In this document: positions 42,301 to 48,946 of the stretch, piece by piece
Layout of the letters: each line of letters begins with the position of its first letter
How positions within the stretch are numbered: position 1 is the first letter of the stretch
Source of the DNA: Bacteroidales bacterium
GTDB taxonomy: Bacteria > Bacteroidota > Bacteroidia > Bacteroidales > UBA932
Length of the DNA: 64,000 bases
Direction of reading: 5' to 3'
Assembly: GCA_022653675.1 (NCBI GenBank)
Contig: JALCST010000007.1
Span: 62,001-126,000, forward strand
Made by a program: the position numbers and the translations under genes
Notes under the pieces: generated by a model
Seen by the model: only the letters and a program-made list of their open reading frames with translations
The model's database searches: none
What the model was told of the DNA's origin: nothing

Positions 42301-42920
42301 TGGCGGAACTGTGCGATCGCTTTTTCGCTGACCATTTTTTTCATGTCTTCCATGTCGATGGCCTCGATCTTCTGGATTTCGTGGGATGTGCGGAAACCAT
42401 CGAAGAAATGCAGGAAAGGCATGCTGGACTTTATGGCCGACAGATGAGCTACGGCCGCGAGATCCTCGGCTTCCTGAACGCTCGAGGAGCAAAGGAATGA
42501 GAATCCGGTGGAACGGCAGGCCATTACGTCAGTCTGGTCTCCGAAAATGGAAAGTGCGTGGAGCGCGAGGGAACGTGCAGATACGTGGAACACTGCCGGA
42601 AGCAGTTCCCCTGCTATCTTATACATGTTTGGAATCATTAGCAGCAATCCCTGTGATGCCGTGAAAGTGCTGGTCAAAGCACCGCCCTGCAATGATCCGT
42701 GGAGGGCGCCGGCAGCACCGGCTTCGCTTTCCATTTCGGTTACCTTTACGGTTTCGCCGAATATGTTCTTTCTTCCGTGAGCAGCCCAATCGTCTATGTG
42801 TTCGGCCATAGGCGAAGATGGGGTGATGGGGTAAATGGCTGCGTGTTCGCTGAACATATAAGCTACGCGCGCGCAGGCTTCATTACCGTCACAAGTGATG
42901 AATTTTTTTTCTTTTGCCAT
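39369..42920 (-). CDS. nifJ: Pyruvate:ferredoxin (flavodoxin) oxidoreductase
   Basis: A single-chain 1183-residue enzyme that oxidises pyruvate to acetyl-CoA, CO2 and reduced ferredoxin in anaerobes. Domains in order: the N-terminal TPP pyrimidine domain (DGNEACARVAYMFSEHAAIY), the gamma domain, two ferredoxin-like clusters (CIQCNQCSFVCPHAA; CTGCMNCVNLCPG), the proximal-cluster cysteines (CGACAGCGE) and the TPP pyrophosphate motif GGDGWGYDIGYGGL with SNTGGQ. It supports an anaerobic lifestyle. It has its own promoter and runs towards ftcD. Confidence 0.97.
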   Translation of the reverse strand: MAKEKKFITCDGNEACARVAYMFSEHAAIYPITPSSPMAEHIDDWAAHGRKNIFGETVKVTEMESEAGAAGALHGSLQGGALTSTFTASQGLLLMIPNMYKIAGELLPAVFHVSARSLALHALSIFGDQTDVMACRSTGFSFLCSSSVQEAEDLAAVAHLSAIKSSMPFLHFFDGFRTSHEIQKIEAIDMEDMKKMVSEKAIAQFRQRALNPERPVTRGTNQNPDVFFQAREAVNKYYEAIPNIVARYMGEIGELTGRHYLPFDYYGAPDAENVVVAMGSVCETIKETIDYLAETKQAKIGLIQVRLYRPFSEHYFMRILPKTVKKIAVLDRVKDSGAISEPLCEDIKALFANKENAPYIIGGRYGLSSKDTTPAQIVAVYDNLALKSPKDNFTIGIVDDVTFLSLPVSKEISLAKKGTVELKFFGLGSDGTVGANKNTIKIIGDHTSKYCQAYFDYDSKKSGGFTCSNLRFGDNPIHSPYLVSTPDFVACHVFSYLTKYDILRGIKDGGSLLLNTLYEKDETLKRIPDFVKKQIYEHKVKLYLIDATKIAHEIGLGGRTNTILQSAFFKITGIIPYDDAVTYMKQAIVKSYGAKGENIVNMNYAAVDRGGEYVEVEIPEEWKNATGKFVNPNFNRLAPEFVRKVADRVNAQEGNDLPVSIFANEHPDGTIPNGTAAYEKRGIAVFVPQWNPENCIQCNQCSFVCPHAAIRPFLLTEEEAANAPKGLKLIDAKPASQFPGLKFTMQVSPMDCTGCMNCVNLCPGTRGVKALEAKTLGSQMDEQANFDYLNANVGYKDNVVDKYANAKASQFSQPLFEFCGACAGCGESSYIKVITQLFGDHMMVANATGCTSIYSAAFPSSPYTTNREGHGPAWDNSLFEDNAEFGLGMHLGTEKVRSNIESLMKEAIELDDCSEEIKTEFKKWIDDRGSYKVTREVSDKVVPLLKESTCDPCKKIYELRNFITSRSQWIIGGDGWGYDIGYGGLDHVLASGENVNVLVLDTEVYSNTGGQSSKATPAGAVAQFAASGKRIRKKDLGMCAMSYGYVYVAQVAMGASQAQFLNAIKEAEAYDGPSLVIAYAPCINHGLKIGMGKSQEEEKKAVACGYWHLYRYNPEASEGKNPFTLDSKEPDWTLFQDFLKGETRYASLTKSFPDVAVDLFQKTEEFAKIRLASYKRLASNPLQ

Positions 42921-42978
42921 ATCTTTATTTGAGTTGAATTTTAACAGGATTCAAATGATCGAAATTATTTTGCAGCCT

Positions 42979-42986
42979 CAAAATTA
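42979..42986 (-). promoter_or_regulatory. -7 box of nifJ
   Basis: TAATTTTG on the minus strand, 58 nt before the ATG at 42920. Confidence 0.45.
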
Positions 42987-43034
42987 GGAATTATTTACCT
43001 TAATATAAAAAGATAATTCTAATGTGCCCCGACT

Positions 43035-43919
43035 CTATTGCAGCCCTTCGACCTGCACACCTTCGGCCGTTTTGCGGATCAGTCCCTGGAGTACCTTTCC
43101 GGGGCCGACTTCGACGAATGTGGAGGCTCCGTCGGCGACCATGTTTCTCACCGATTCCGCCCATCGCACGGGATGAGTCAACTGTAACAGAAGGTTTTGC
43201 CTGATCTCGGAAGGATCGGTGTGCGGCTTGGCATCCACGTTCTGGTATACGGGGCAGCGCGGTACATTGAATTTGGCCTTTTCTATGGCTTCGGCAAGTT
43301 CCTTGCGTGCCGGTTCCATCAATGGCGAATGGAATGCCCCGCCGACCTGAAGCTGAATTGCTCTTCTGGCTCCTGCCGCAGTCAGCATATCGCATGCCTT
43401 CCTTACTGATTCAATGCTGCCCGATACGACCACCTGGCCGTTGCAGTTGTAATTGGCCGCGACCACCGTGCCGCCGTTTGCATTGATTTCGGCACATATC
43501 TTCTCGACGGTTTCGTCGGGAAGCCCTATTATCGCCGCCATGGTGCCGGGGTTGGCTTCACAGCATTTCTGCATGGCCGTGGCACGAACGGAAACCAATT
43601 TCAGAGCCTCTTCGAACGAGAGTGCTCCGCTTACCGTCAATGCGGAGAATTCGCCCAGAGAGTGTCCCGCAGCCATGTCAGGCCTGAAGTCGGGAATGCA
43701 GCTTGAAAGGATTACCGAATGTAAAAAAACTGCAGGCTGAGTGACCTTGGTGGCCTTTAACTCGTCTGCAGTACCCTCGAACATTATTTTTGAGATATCG
43801 AATCCCAATATTTCGTTTGCTTTGCCGAACATCTTTTTCGCACGGCTGTCGCTGTCGTAAAGTGCTTTTCCCATTCCCGGGAACTGAGCCCCCTGACCGG
43901 GGAATACGTATGATTTCAT
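43035..43919 (-). CDS. fabD: Malonyl-CoA:ACP transacylase
   Basis: FabD transfers malonyl from CoA to acyl carrier protein for fatty-acid synthesis. The 294-residue product starts MKSYVFPGQGAQFPGMGK and contains the active-site GHSLGEFSAL (Ser), the AANYNCNGQVVVSG segment, and the late VGGAFHSPLM histidine. The frame opens further upstream to 43988, but the family N-terminus begins at 43919. Confidence 0.95.
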   Translation of the reverse strand: MKSYVFPGQGAQFPGMGKALYDSDSRAKKMFGKANEILGFDISKIMFEGTADELKATKVTQPAVFLHSVILSSCIPDFRPDMAAGHSLGEFSALTVSGALSFEEALKLVSVRATAMQKCCEANPGTMAAIIGLPDETVEKICAEINANGGTVVAANYNCNGQVVVSGSIESVRKACDMLTAAGARRAIQLQVGGAFHSPLMEPARKELAEAIEKAKFNVPRCPVYQNVDAKPHTDPSEIRQNLLLQLTHPVRWAESVRNMVADGASTFVEVGPGKVLQGLIRKTAEGVQVEGLQ

Positions 43920-44033
43920 ATATAGTTTGGTTTTTAGTAAACGGAAGAAAAGTTGCAATTTTCGCGCCGAAAGTCCCATTTGCAACATAGCTCTTGCCGC
44001 GTCCTTTATGGTCCGTGGCAGTTAAAGAAAAAG

Positions 44034-44105
44034 TACCCCCTGTCGGAATCGAACCGACATCGTGAGAACCGGAATCTCAAATTCTATCCATTATACTAAG
44101 GGGGC
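44034..44105 (-). tRNA. tRNA-Arg (anticodon CCG)
   Basis: On the minus strand the acceptor GCCCCCT pairs with AGGGGGT, the anticodon stem TGAGA/TCTCA encloses TTCCGGT (anticodon CCG), and the T-arm GTCGG-TTCGATT-CCGAC is standard. CCA is not encoded. The acceptor end has a G-U first pair. Confidence 0.93.
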
Positions 44106-44137
44106 GTCGGGCAAACCGCCGCAAATTTACACATTTT

Positions 44138-44785
44138 TTATTCCGCCGTCTCTTCTTCATCGGAATCCGGATTGGGAATGTTTTCCGAGGGTTCCCCGTC
44201 TTCGACGACTTCAGCCTTTTCTTCTACGACATCGGCTCCTTTCATCGCATTGCATACTTCTATGGTGGTCATGAGTTCAGCCACTCCGTATATGAGAAGC
44301 GATATTCCGAATATGATGAAAAGAACGCTCTGGGTCTTGATCGGGTAGAAAAGGATGATACATCCTGCAGCAAGGGTGAGAATCGGGGATATGAAGAAAG
44401 GCCAGCCTACAGGACTGTATTTCCGGGCGCGGACCAGCATGACAATCATGTTTATGGCTTGTACCGCCAGTAGGATACCCAGCAGTATGAATGCGTATTT
44501 CAGAAAATCGCCCGGCCAGACTGCAACTATTACACCGATTACGGTTACTATTATGCCGTTGATGATCGGAACGTCGACATTGGCCGATTTGTCTTTCTTC
44601 CTTTTTACCAGGGAGCTTATTATGGAGATCGCTCCGAGCAGGGCGAGTACCACGCCCATCGCCATCATTATGGTTTCAGGGGTGTTGTTGGGCCAAATAA
44701 TCAGGGCGAGACCCAGTATTATGGCGACTGCGCCTCTGAAGTATCCGTACGACGGTTTAAACATTCCTTTGAAAATTCCGCTCAT
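44138..44785 (-). CDS. DUF308/HdeD-family membrane protein
   Basis: A 215-residue inner-membrane protein with about six hydrophobic segments in three pairs (for example AVAIILGLALIIWPN, GIIVTVIGVIVAVWPGD, ILTLAAGCIILFYP), the repeat pattern of HdeD/DUF308. The last 35 residues are a soluble acidic tail (VVEEKAEVVEDGEPSE). HdeD was linked to acid stress in E. coli; the role here is unknown. The upstream frame opens at 44884, but ATG 44785 suits the first membrane segment and the -7 box at 44819-44812. Confidence 0.85.
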   Translation of the reverse strand: MSGIFKGMFKPSYGYFRGAVAIILGLALIIWPNNTPETIMMAMGVVLALLGAISIISSLVKRKKDKSANVDVPIINGIIVTVIGVIVAVWPGDFLKYAFILLGILLAVQAINMIVMLVRARKYSPVGWPFFISPILTLAAGCIILFYPIKTQSVLFIIFGISLLIYGVAELMTTIEVCNAMKGADVVEEKAEVVEDGEPSENIPNPDSDEEETAE

Positions 44786-44811
44786 AGTTATATGTTTTGT
44801 GTGTTTCGTTA

Positions 44812-44819
44812 CAAATGTA
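44812..44819 (-). promoter_or_regulatory. -7 box of the DUF308 gene
   Basis: TACATTTG on the minus strand, 26 nt before the ATG at 44785. Confidence 0.6.
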
Positions 44820-44890
44820 ATCCTTTTTGCGTACGATAATTTTTTTTTGCGGCTCTTCAAATAATAGTTATTTTTGCAATCCAATTCGAT

Positions 44891-44965
44891 GGTGGGCGTA
44901 GCTCAGTTGGCTAGAGTCCCGGATTGTGGTTCCGGTTGTCGTGGGTTCGAGCCCCACCTCCCACC
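44891..44965 (+). tRNA. tRNA-His (anticodon GTG)
   Basis: Anticodon stem CCGGA/TCCGG encloses TTGTGGT, anticodon GTG. The acceptor GTGGGCG pairs with CTCCCAC with one mismatch. The base before it is the encoded G-1 typical of histidine tRNA, facing C73. The T-arm GTGGG-TTCGAGC-CCCAC is standard. CCA is not encoded. Confidence 0.93.
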
Positions 44966-44972
44966 CAAATGG

Positions 44973-45000
44973 CCGGTCGCTGGAAAGCGTCCGGTTTTTT
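44973..45000 (+). terminator. Terminator after tRNA-His
   Basis: CCGG-t-CGCT (44973-44981) pairs with AGCG-t-CCGG (44986-44994) over a GGAA loop, followed by TTTTTT. Confidence 0.85.
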
Positions 45001-45025
45001 TGTGTCTTTTCACTTGATCGATTAT

Positions 45026-45256
45026 TCAAAACTGTGCGTCTGCCGGCACGTCGAAGATTTCGATTACCGGTGCTACATAGGGCTCCTTGAACCCGGCGTT
45101 TTCATCTATCATCTCCATTGCCTCGCGTTTCCTGTGGCGAGCGACCTTTCTTGGAGTCGCCTTAGCTCTGGCACGTGCGTCTCCGCTTTCCGCTTCGCCG
45201 ACAGGCCCGAATAGATCTCCTTCCACATATGGCGAACTATCGTTGATTCTTCTCAT
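45026..45256 (-). CDS. Small 76-residue protein with APVIEIFDVPADAQF C-terminus
   Basis: A short gene missed by ordinary cut-offs. The product begins MRRINDSSPYVEGDLFG, has a basic middle (RAKATPRKVARHRKREA) and ends FKEPYVAPVIEIFDVPADAQF (split: FKEPYVAP, VIEIFDVPADAQF). The tail resembles the Y-x-AP-x-x-E-hydrophobic ends of many small Bacteroidales peptides of unknown function. TACCTTTG, a good -7 box, lies 17 nt upstream of the ATG, which supports expression. There is no signal peptide or cysteine. The frame is part of a longer opposite-strand ORF over the carboxyltransferase gene, but only this part has its own start and promoter. Confidence 0.65.
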   Translation of the reverse strand: MRRINDSSPYVEGDLFGPVGEAESGDARARAKATPRKVARHRKREAMEMIDENAGFKEPYVAPVIEIFDVPADAQF

Positions 45257-45273
45257 CCGGATTTTAATTTTGT

Positions 45274-45281
45274 CAAAGGTA
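45274..45281 (-). promoter_or_regulatory. -7 box of the small-protein gene
   Basis: TACCTTTG on the minus strand, 17 nt before the ATG at 45256. Confidence 0.6.
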
Positions 45282-45307
45282 GCATAATTTTTGTTGGGAT
45301 TTATGCT

Positions 45308-45315
45308 TACATTTG
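45308..45315 (+). promoter_or_regulatory. -7 box of the carboxyltransferase gene
   Basis: TACATTTG, 34 nt before the ATG at 45350, divergent from the small-protein promoter. Confidence 0.55.
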
Positions 45316-45349
45316 CACCAAAACTCGTTTTTGTAACAATATTTAAGAT

Positions 45350-47134
45350 ATGGCACGTGAAATAAAATTTTCCCTCGTCTACCGAGACATGTGGCAGTCC
45401 TCCGGACGCTATGTGCCGCGGGTGGATATGTTCAAAAAAATAGCTCCCGTAATCATAGACATGGGATGCTTCGACAGGATTGAAACCAACGGCGGCGCCT
45501 TCGAACAGGTCAGCCTTCTCGAAGGTGAAAATCCGAATATCGCAGTCCGCGAATGGACTGCGCCTTTCCATAAGGCCGGAATCCAGACGCATATGCTGGA
45601 AAGAGGGCTCAATGCCCTTCGCATGAATCCGGTGCCTGCCGATATCCGCGAACTGATGTTCAAGGTCAAAAAGGCCCAGGGTACTGATATATCCCGTTCC
45701 TTCTGCGGCTTGAACGATCCACGCAACCTCAAGCGTTCCGTGGAGTATGCCAAGAAGGCCGGGATGATTTCCCAGGTCGCCCTTTCCATAACCCACTCTC
45801 CGATTCATACAGTGGAATATTATATGTCCGTAGTGGACAAGGTGGTGGAATACGGTTGCGACGAAATATGCCTTAAGGATATGGCCGGAATCGGCCGCCC
45901 TGCATTTCTCGGCCGCCTCGTTTCCCAAATCAAGGCGAAATACCCTCAGATAAAGGTCCAATACCATGGCCACACCGGTCCCGGCTTTTCTCCCGCATCG
46001 ATGCTCGAAGTCGCACGTGCAGGAGCCGACTACCTCGACGTTGCGATGGAACCCCTGTCGTGGGGCAAGATCCATCCGGATGTCATTACCATAAGGGAGA
46101 TGATGATTGACGCAGGTTTCAAGGTAAAGGACATAAACATGGACGCCTACATGGAAGCCCGCAGGCTCACGCAGTCGTTCATGGACGAATTCCTCGGATA
46201 TTTCATCAACCAGGACAACTTCAAGATGTCATCGATGCTCGTAGGCAGTGGCCTGCCGGGTGGAATGATGGGGTCCATGATGGCTGACCTTGGCGGTTTC
46301 ATGCCGGCCATCAACTCCTCCCTGCGCCAGCAGAACAAGAAGGAACTCACTCTCGAGGAACTCGTTACGCTGCTCTTCCAGGAAGTGGCATACGTATGGC
46401 CAAAAATGGGCTATCCTCCTTTGGTCACTCCTTTCAGCCAGTATGTGAAGAACATTTCTCTGATGAATCTGTACAATACGCTCCGGGGAGGTAAGCGCTG
46501 GCAATCGATAGATAACAACCAGTGGAACATGATCACCGGACGCATGGGTACGCTGCCCGGACCTCTGGACCCTGAAATTATACAGCTCGCAAAGGATACC
46601 GGACACGATTTCTATACGGGAGACCCTCAGGACATGTTTCCCGACGAACTCGACAAGTACCGCAAGGATATGAAGGAAAGGGGATGGGCCTTTGGAAAGG
46701 ATGACGAAGACCTGTTCGAATATGCGATGCACGGTCAGAATTACCTCGATTTCCGCAGTGGCGTAGCAAAGGAGCGTTTCGAAGCCGACCTCGAAGCGGC
46801 GAAAGCCAAGGCTAACGCTCCGAAAATCGTCGAGCGCCCGGTCATCGAGATGCCTAAGGAGGATGCCGATGCCGTATTGGCGAAGTATCCGAAAGCCAAT
46901 CCGGTACAGAGCCCTGTCAAGGGGCAGGTCCTTTGGCAGGTGGATGTCTCCGACAAGTCCCAGGCCCCGAACATAGGGACCGAAGTGCAGGCCGGCAAGA
47001 CCATGGGTTATGTACAGGCCTATTATGGAATTGAGGAAGTGGTTCCTGCATTTTCCGGCAAGATAGTCGCCATATTTGCCAAACAGGGCGACAGCGTAGA
47101 AAAGGGAGAAATGCTGGCTATGGTTTCCGAGTAG
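45350..47134 (+). CDS. Oxaloacetate decarboxylase alpha-like carboxyltransferase with degenerate biotinyl domain
   Basis: A 594-residue protein of the OadA/PycB group. The carboxyltransferase barrel (1-280) has the expected YRDMWQS start, CLKDMAG with the catalytic lysine and the metal motif QYHGHTGPG. The middle (300-480) is the conserved PYC_OADA domain. The last 70 residues (PVKGQVLWQVDVS, GYVQAYYGIEEVVPAFSGKI) have the fold pattern of a biotinyl domain, but the usual MKM with its biotinylated lysine is absent (YYGIEE at that place). Biotin must come from another protein, or the domain has another role. It is monocistronic and followed by a terminator. Confidence 0.87.
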   Translation: MAREIKFSLVYRDMWQSSGRYVPRVDMFKKIAPVIIDMGCFDRIETNGGAFEQVSLLEGENPNIAVREWTAPFHKAGIQTHMLERGLNALRMNPVPADIRELMFKVKKAQGTDISRSFCGLNDPRNLKRSVEYAKKAGMISQVALSITHSPIHTVEYYMSVVDKVVEYGCDEICLKDMAGIGRPAFLGRLVSQIKAKYPQIKVQYHGHTGPGFSPASMLEVARAGADYLDVAMEPLSWGKIHPDVITIREMMIDAGFKVKDINMDAYMEARRLTQSFMDEFLGYFINQDNFKMSSMLVGSGLPGGMMGSMMADLGGFMPAINSSLRQQNKKELTLEELVTLLFQEVAYVWPKMGYPPLVTPFSQYVKNISLMNLYNTLRGGKRWQSIDNNQWNMITGRMGTLPGPLDPEIIQLAKDTGHDFYTGDPQDMFPDELDKYRKDMKERGWAFGKDDEDLFEYAMHGQNYLDFRSGVAKERFEADLEAAKAKANAPKIVERPVIEMPKEDADAVLAKYPKANPVQSPVKGQVLWQVDVSDKSQAPNIGTEVQAGKTMGYVQAYYGIEEVVPAFSGKIVAIFAKQGDSVEKGEMLAMVSE

Positions 47135-47157
47135 GGCCACAATTTAAAAAACAAAAG

Positions 47158-47192
47158 GGAGAATGATCGAAAAACGGTCATCCTCCTTTTTT
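47158..47192 (+). terminator. Terminator after the carboxyltransferase gene
   Basis: GGAG-a-ATGA-t-CG pairs with CG-g-TCAT-c-CTCC (47158-47169/47175-47186) and is followed by TTTTTT. Confidence 0.82.
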
Positions 47193-47267
47193 ATATGTCA
47201 TTCATTTCATTTTTATGACACTTTAGTCTCATTTTTGTGGATACGGTTCCAATCATAATTGTTTTAT

Positions 47268-47275
47268 TACATTTG
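47268..47275 (+). promoter_or_regulatory. -7 box of the sigma factor gene
   Basis: TACATTTG, 22 nt before the ATG at 47298. Confidence 0.5.
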
Positions 47276-47297
47276 CAGGCGAATCGTTAAGAATTTG

Positions 47298-47879
47298 ATG
47301 GACGAAGGTGACATATCTGCGAATCTTGTGAAGGCGTTGCGCGATGGCGACGTAGAGAGTTTCCGCTCGTTCTACGAATTTTTCTATCCGAAAGTCCACT
47401 CTTTTGCATATCGCCTTACTTGTTCCGAATGGGCTGCCGACGAATGTGCGCAGAATGTGTTTATCAAGATATGGACTCACAGGAATACCTTGAAAGTCTT
47501 CGGTGGCAATCTCAAGGGGTTGGTATTCAGGATAGCCCGTAACGAAATATTCGATTATTACCGTTCCATCAAGAATATTCGCGAATATCAGTCGAGTTTG
47601 GCTGAAACTGTCCGCGGAGAAGGCGAAGCCGACGATCCAGTCAATACCGCCCAACTTGCTAAAATCATAGATGGAGTCGTGGATTCCATGCCTGTCGCAA
47701 GACGAAGGGTCTTCATATTGAGTCGTTACAGAAACATGACGAACGATGAGATAGCCAAGGAGTGCAATATTTCTAAAAGGACGGTCGAGAAACACATCAG
47801 CAATTCTCTTGCACAGATACGTCTCGCATTGAAAGCCTATATGCTTTTGATTATTGTGCTTTTCTTTATTTACGGTTAA
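47298..47879 (+). CDS. ECF-type RNA polymerase sigma factor (Bacteroidales SusCD-linked)
   Basis: A 193-residue sigma-70-family protein. Region 2 is seen in FRSFYEFFYPKVHSFAYRLT and ADECAQNVFIKIWTHR. Region 4 is seen in MPVARRRVFILSRYRNMTND, EIAKECNISKRTVEKHIS and SLAQIRLALKAY. The C-terminus ends in a hydrophobic stretch. The FecR-like gene 85 nt downstream and the STN-bearing SusC make a complete trans-envelope signalling set. The frame opens at 47259, but ATG 47298 is the likely start. Confidence 0.93.
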   Translation: MDEGDISANLVKALRDGDVESFRSFYEFFYPKVHSFAYRLTCSEWAADECAQNVFIKIWTHRNTLKVFGGNLKGLVFRIARNEIFDYYRSIKNIREYQSSLAETVRGEGEADDPVNTAQLAKIIDGVVDSMPVARRRVFILSRYRNMTNDEIAKECNISKRTVEKHISNSLAQIRLALKAYMLLIIVLFFIYG

Positions 47880-47964
47880 CGTTTCACTTTTTTTTAGCTT
47901 TTCATGTTTTAACCCGTACGTGTTCCGTCATGAAAATCCGTATTTATAATAAAACACGGGAATC

Positions 47965-48921
47965 ATGGTTGAACGTAAAATCAGGGAGGAGTTCGCAAGG
48001 GCGCTCGAGGAGAGGGACGGTGACGTAATAAATCGCATACTTTCTTCGATTGATGAAGAATCCGCCGACGAACTCCTGAAGGATGTTTGGAACACTTCTA
48101 CCGGTAAGGAATACGGTGGGAATGCTGGGTCGGCTTTCGATGAGTTCAAGGAGCGCATTTATGGGAAACGCCGCAATTCAGGTCTCTCACGTACCATCGC
48201 GTGGATATCGAGTGCTGCTGCTGTCATAGCGATAGCGCTGTGCCTGTTCCTGGCATTGAAGCCTAATCATTCCGTCACCCGCTGGGCGGAAATGACTACA
48301 GGCTACGGAAAAATGGATTCGCTTGTACTCCAAGATGGTACGAAGATATGGACGAATGCTGGGACTACACTCATTTATCCTGAAAAATTCGATGGCAAAG
48401 AGAGACACGTATATGTTTCGGGCGAAGCATTCTTCAGCGTAGCCAAAGATCCCAAGCATCCGTTTATCGTAACTGCCGAAGGAGTGAACGTCAGGGTACT
48501 GGGCACGAAGTTCAACGTGAAAGCTTACAATGACGAAAGCGATGTCGTCACCACTCTCGTAACCGGTTCGATACAGTTGACTACTCCGGTCTCCGACAGT
48601 ATATACAAACTTCAGCCAAACAAGACATTGGTTTTCGATCGCGAAAACGGAAGCGTCGAATGTTATTTGAACAAGGAGTACAACCTTCCCATGTGGTACT
48701 GTGACGAACTTAATTTCAATAACATTACTCTTGACGAGATTTCCAGGGAACTTGAAAGGAGGTTCAAGGTGAAAATAGTCTTGAGAAATCCGAAGTGCGC
48801 TTCCCTGAGATTCTACGCTTCTTTCGTAAACGGAGAAAACGTGGATGATATACTTTCTTCCCTGAACGTGAAAAACGAATTCAGGATTGTCCGCAAGGAC
48901 GATGTGATTGACATTTACTAA
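47965..48921 (+). CDS. FecR-family anti-sigma factor
   Basis: A 318-residue single-pass membrane protein. An N-terminal cytoplasmic part of about 75 residues is followed by a transmembrane helix (IAWISSAAAVIAIALCLFLA). The periplasmic FecR domain has TGYGKMDSLVLQDGTKIW, VSGEAFFSVAKDPKHPF and VRVLGTKFNVKAY. The C-terminal domain (EISRELERRFKVKIVL) contacts the STN domain of the transporter. It holds the ECF sigma factor in check until SusC binds substrate. Confidence 0.94.
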   Translation: MVERKIREEFARALEERDGDVINRILSSIDEESADELLKDVWNTSTGKEYGGNAGSAFDEFKERIYGKRRNSGLSRTIAWISSAAAVIAIALCLFLALKPNHSVTRWAEMTTGYGKMDSLVLQDGTKIWTNAGTTLIYPEKFDGKERHVYVSGEAFFSVAKDPKHPFIVTAEGVNVRVLGTKFNVKAYNDESDVVTTLVTGSIQLTTPVSDSIYKLQPNKTLVFDRENGSVECYLNKEYNLPMWYCDELNFNNITLDEISRELERRFKVKIVLRNPKCASLRFYASFVNGENVDDILSSLNVKNEFRIVRKDDVIDIY

Positions 48922-48946
48922 CTAACTAACAATAAAAAAATCTTCA

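Noticed and set aside
45257-46075. N-terminal extension of the 76-residue minus-strand gene into the carboxyltransferase gene
   Set aside because: It lies antisense to a conserved gene. The short product has its own ATG and -7 box, so only 45026-45256 is kept.
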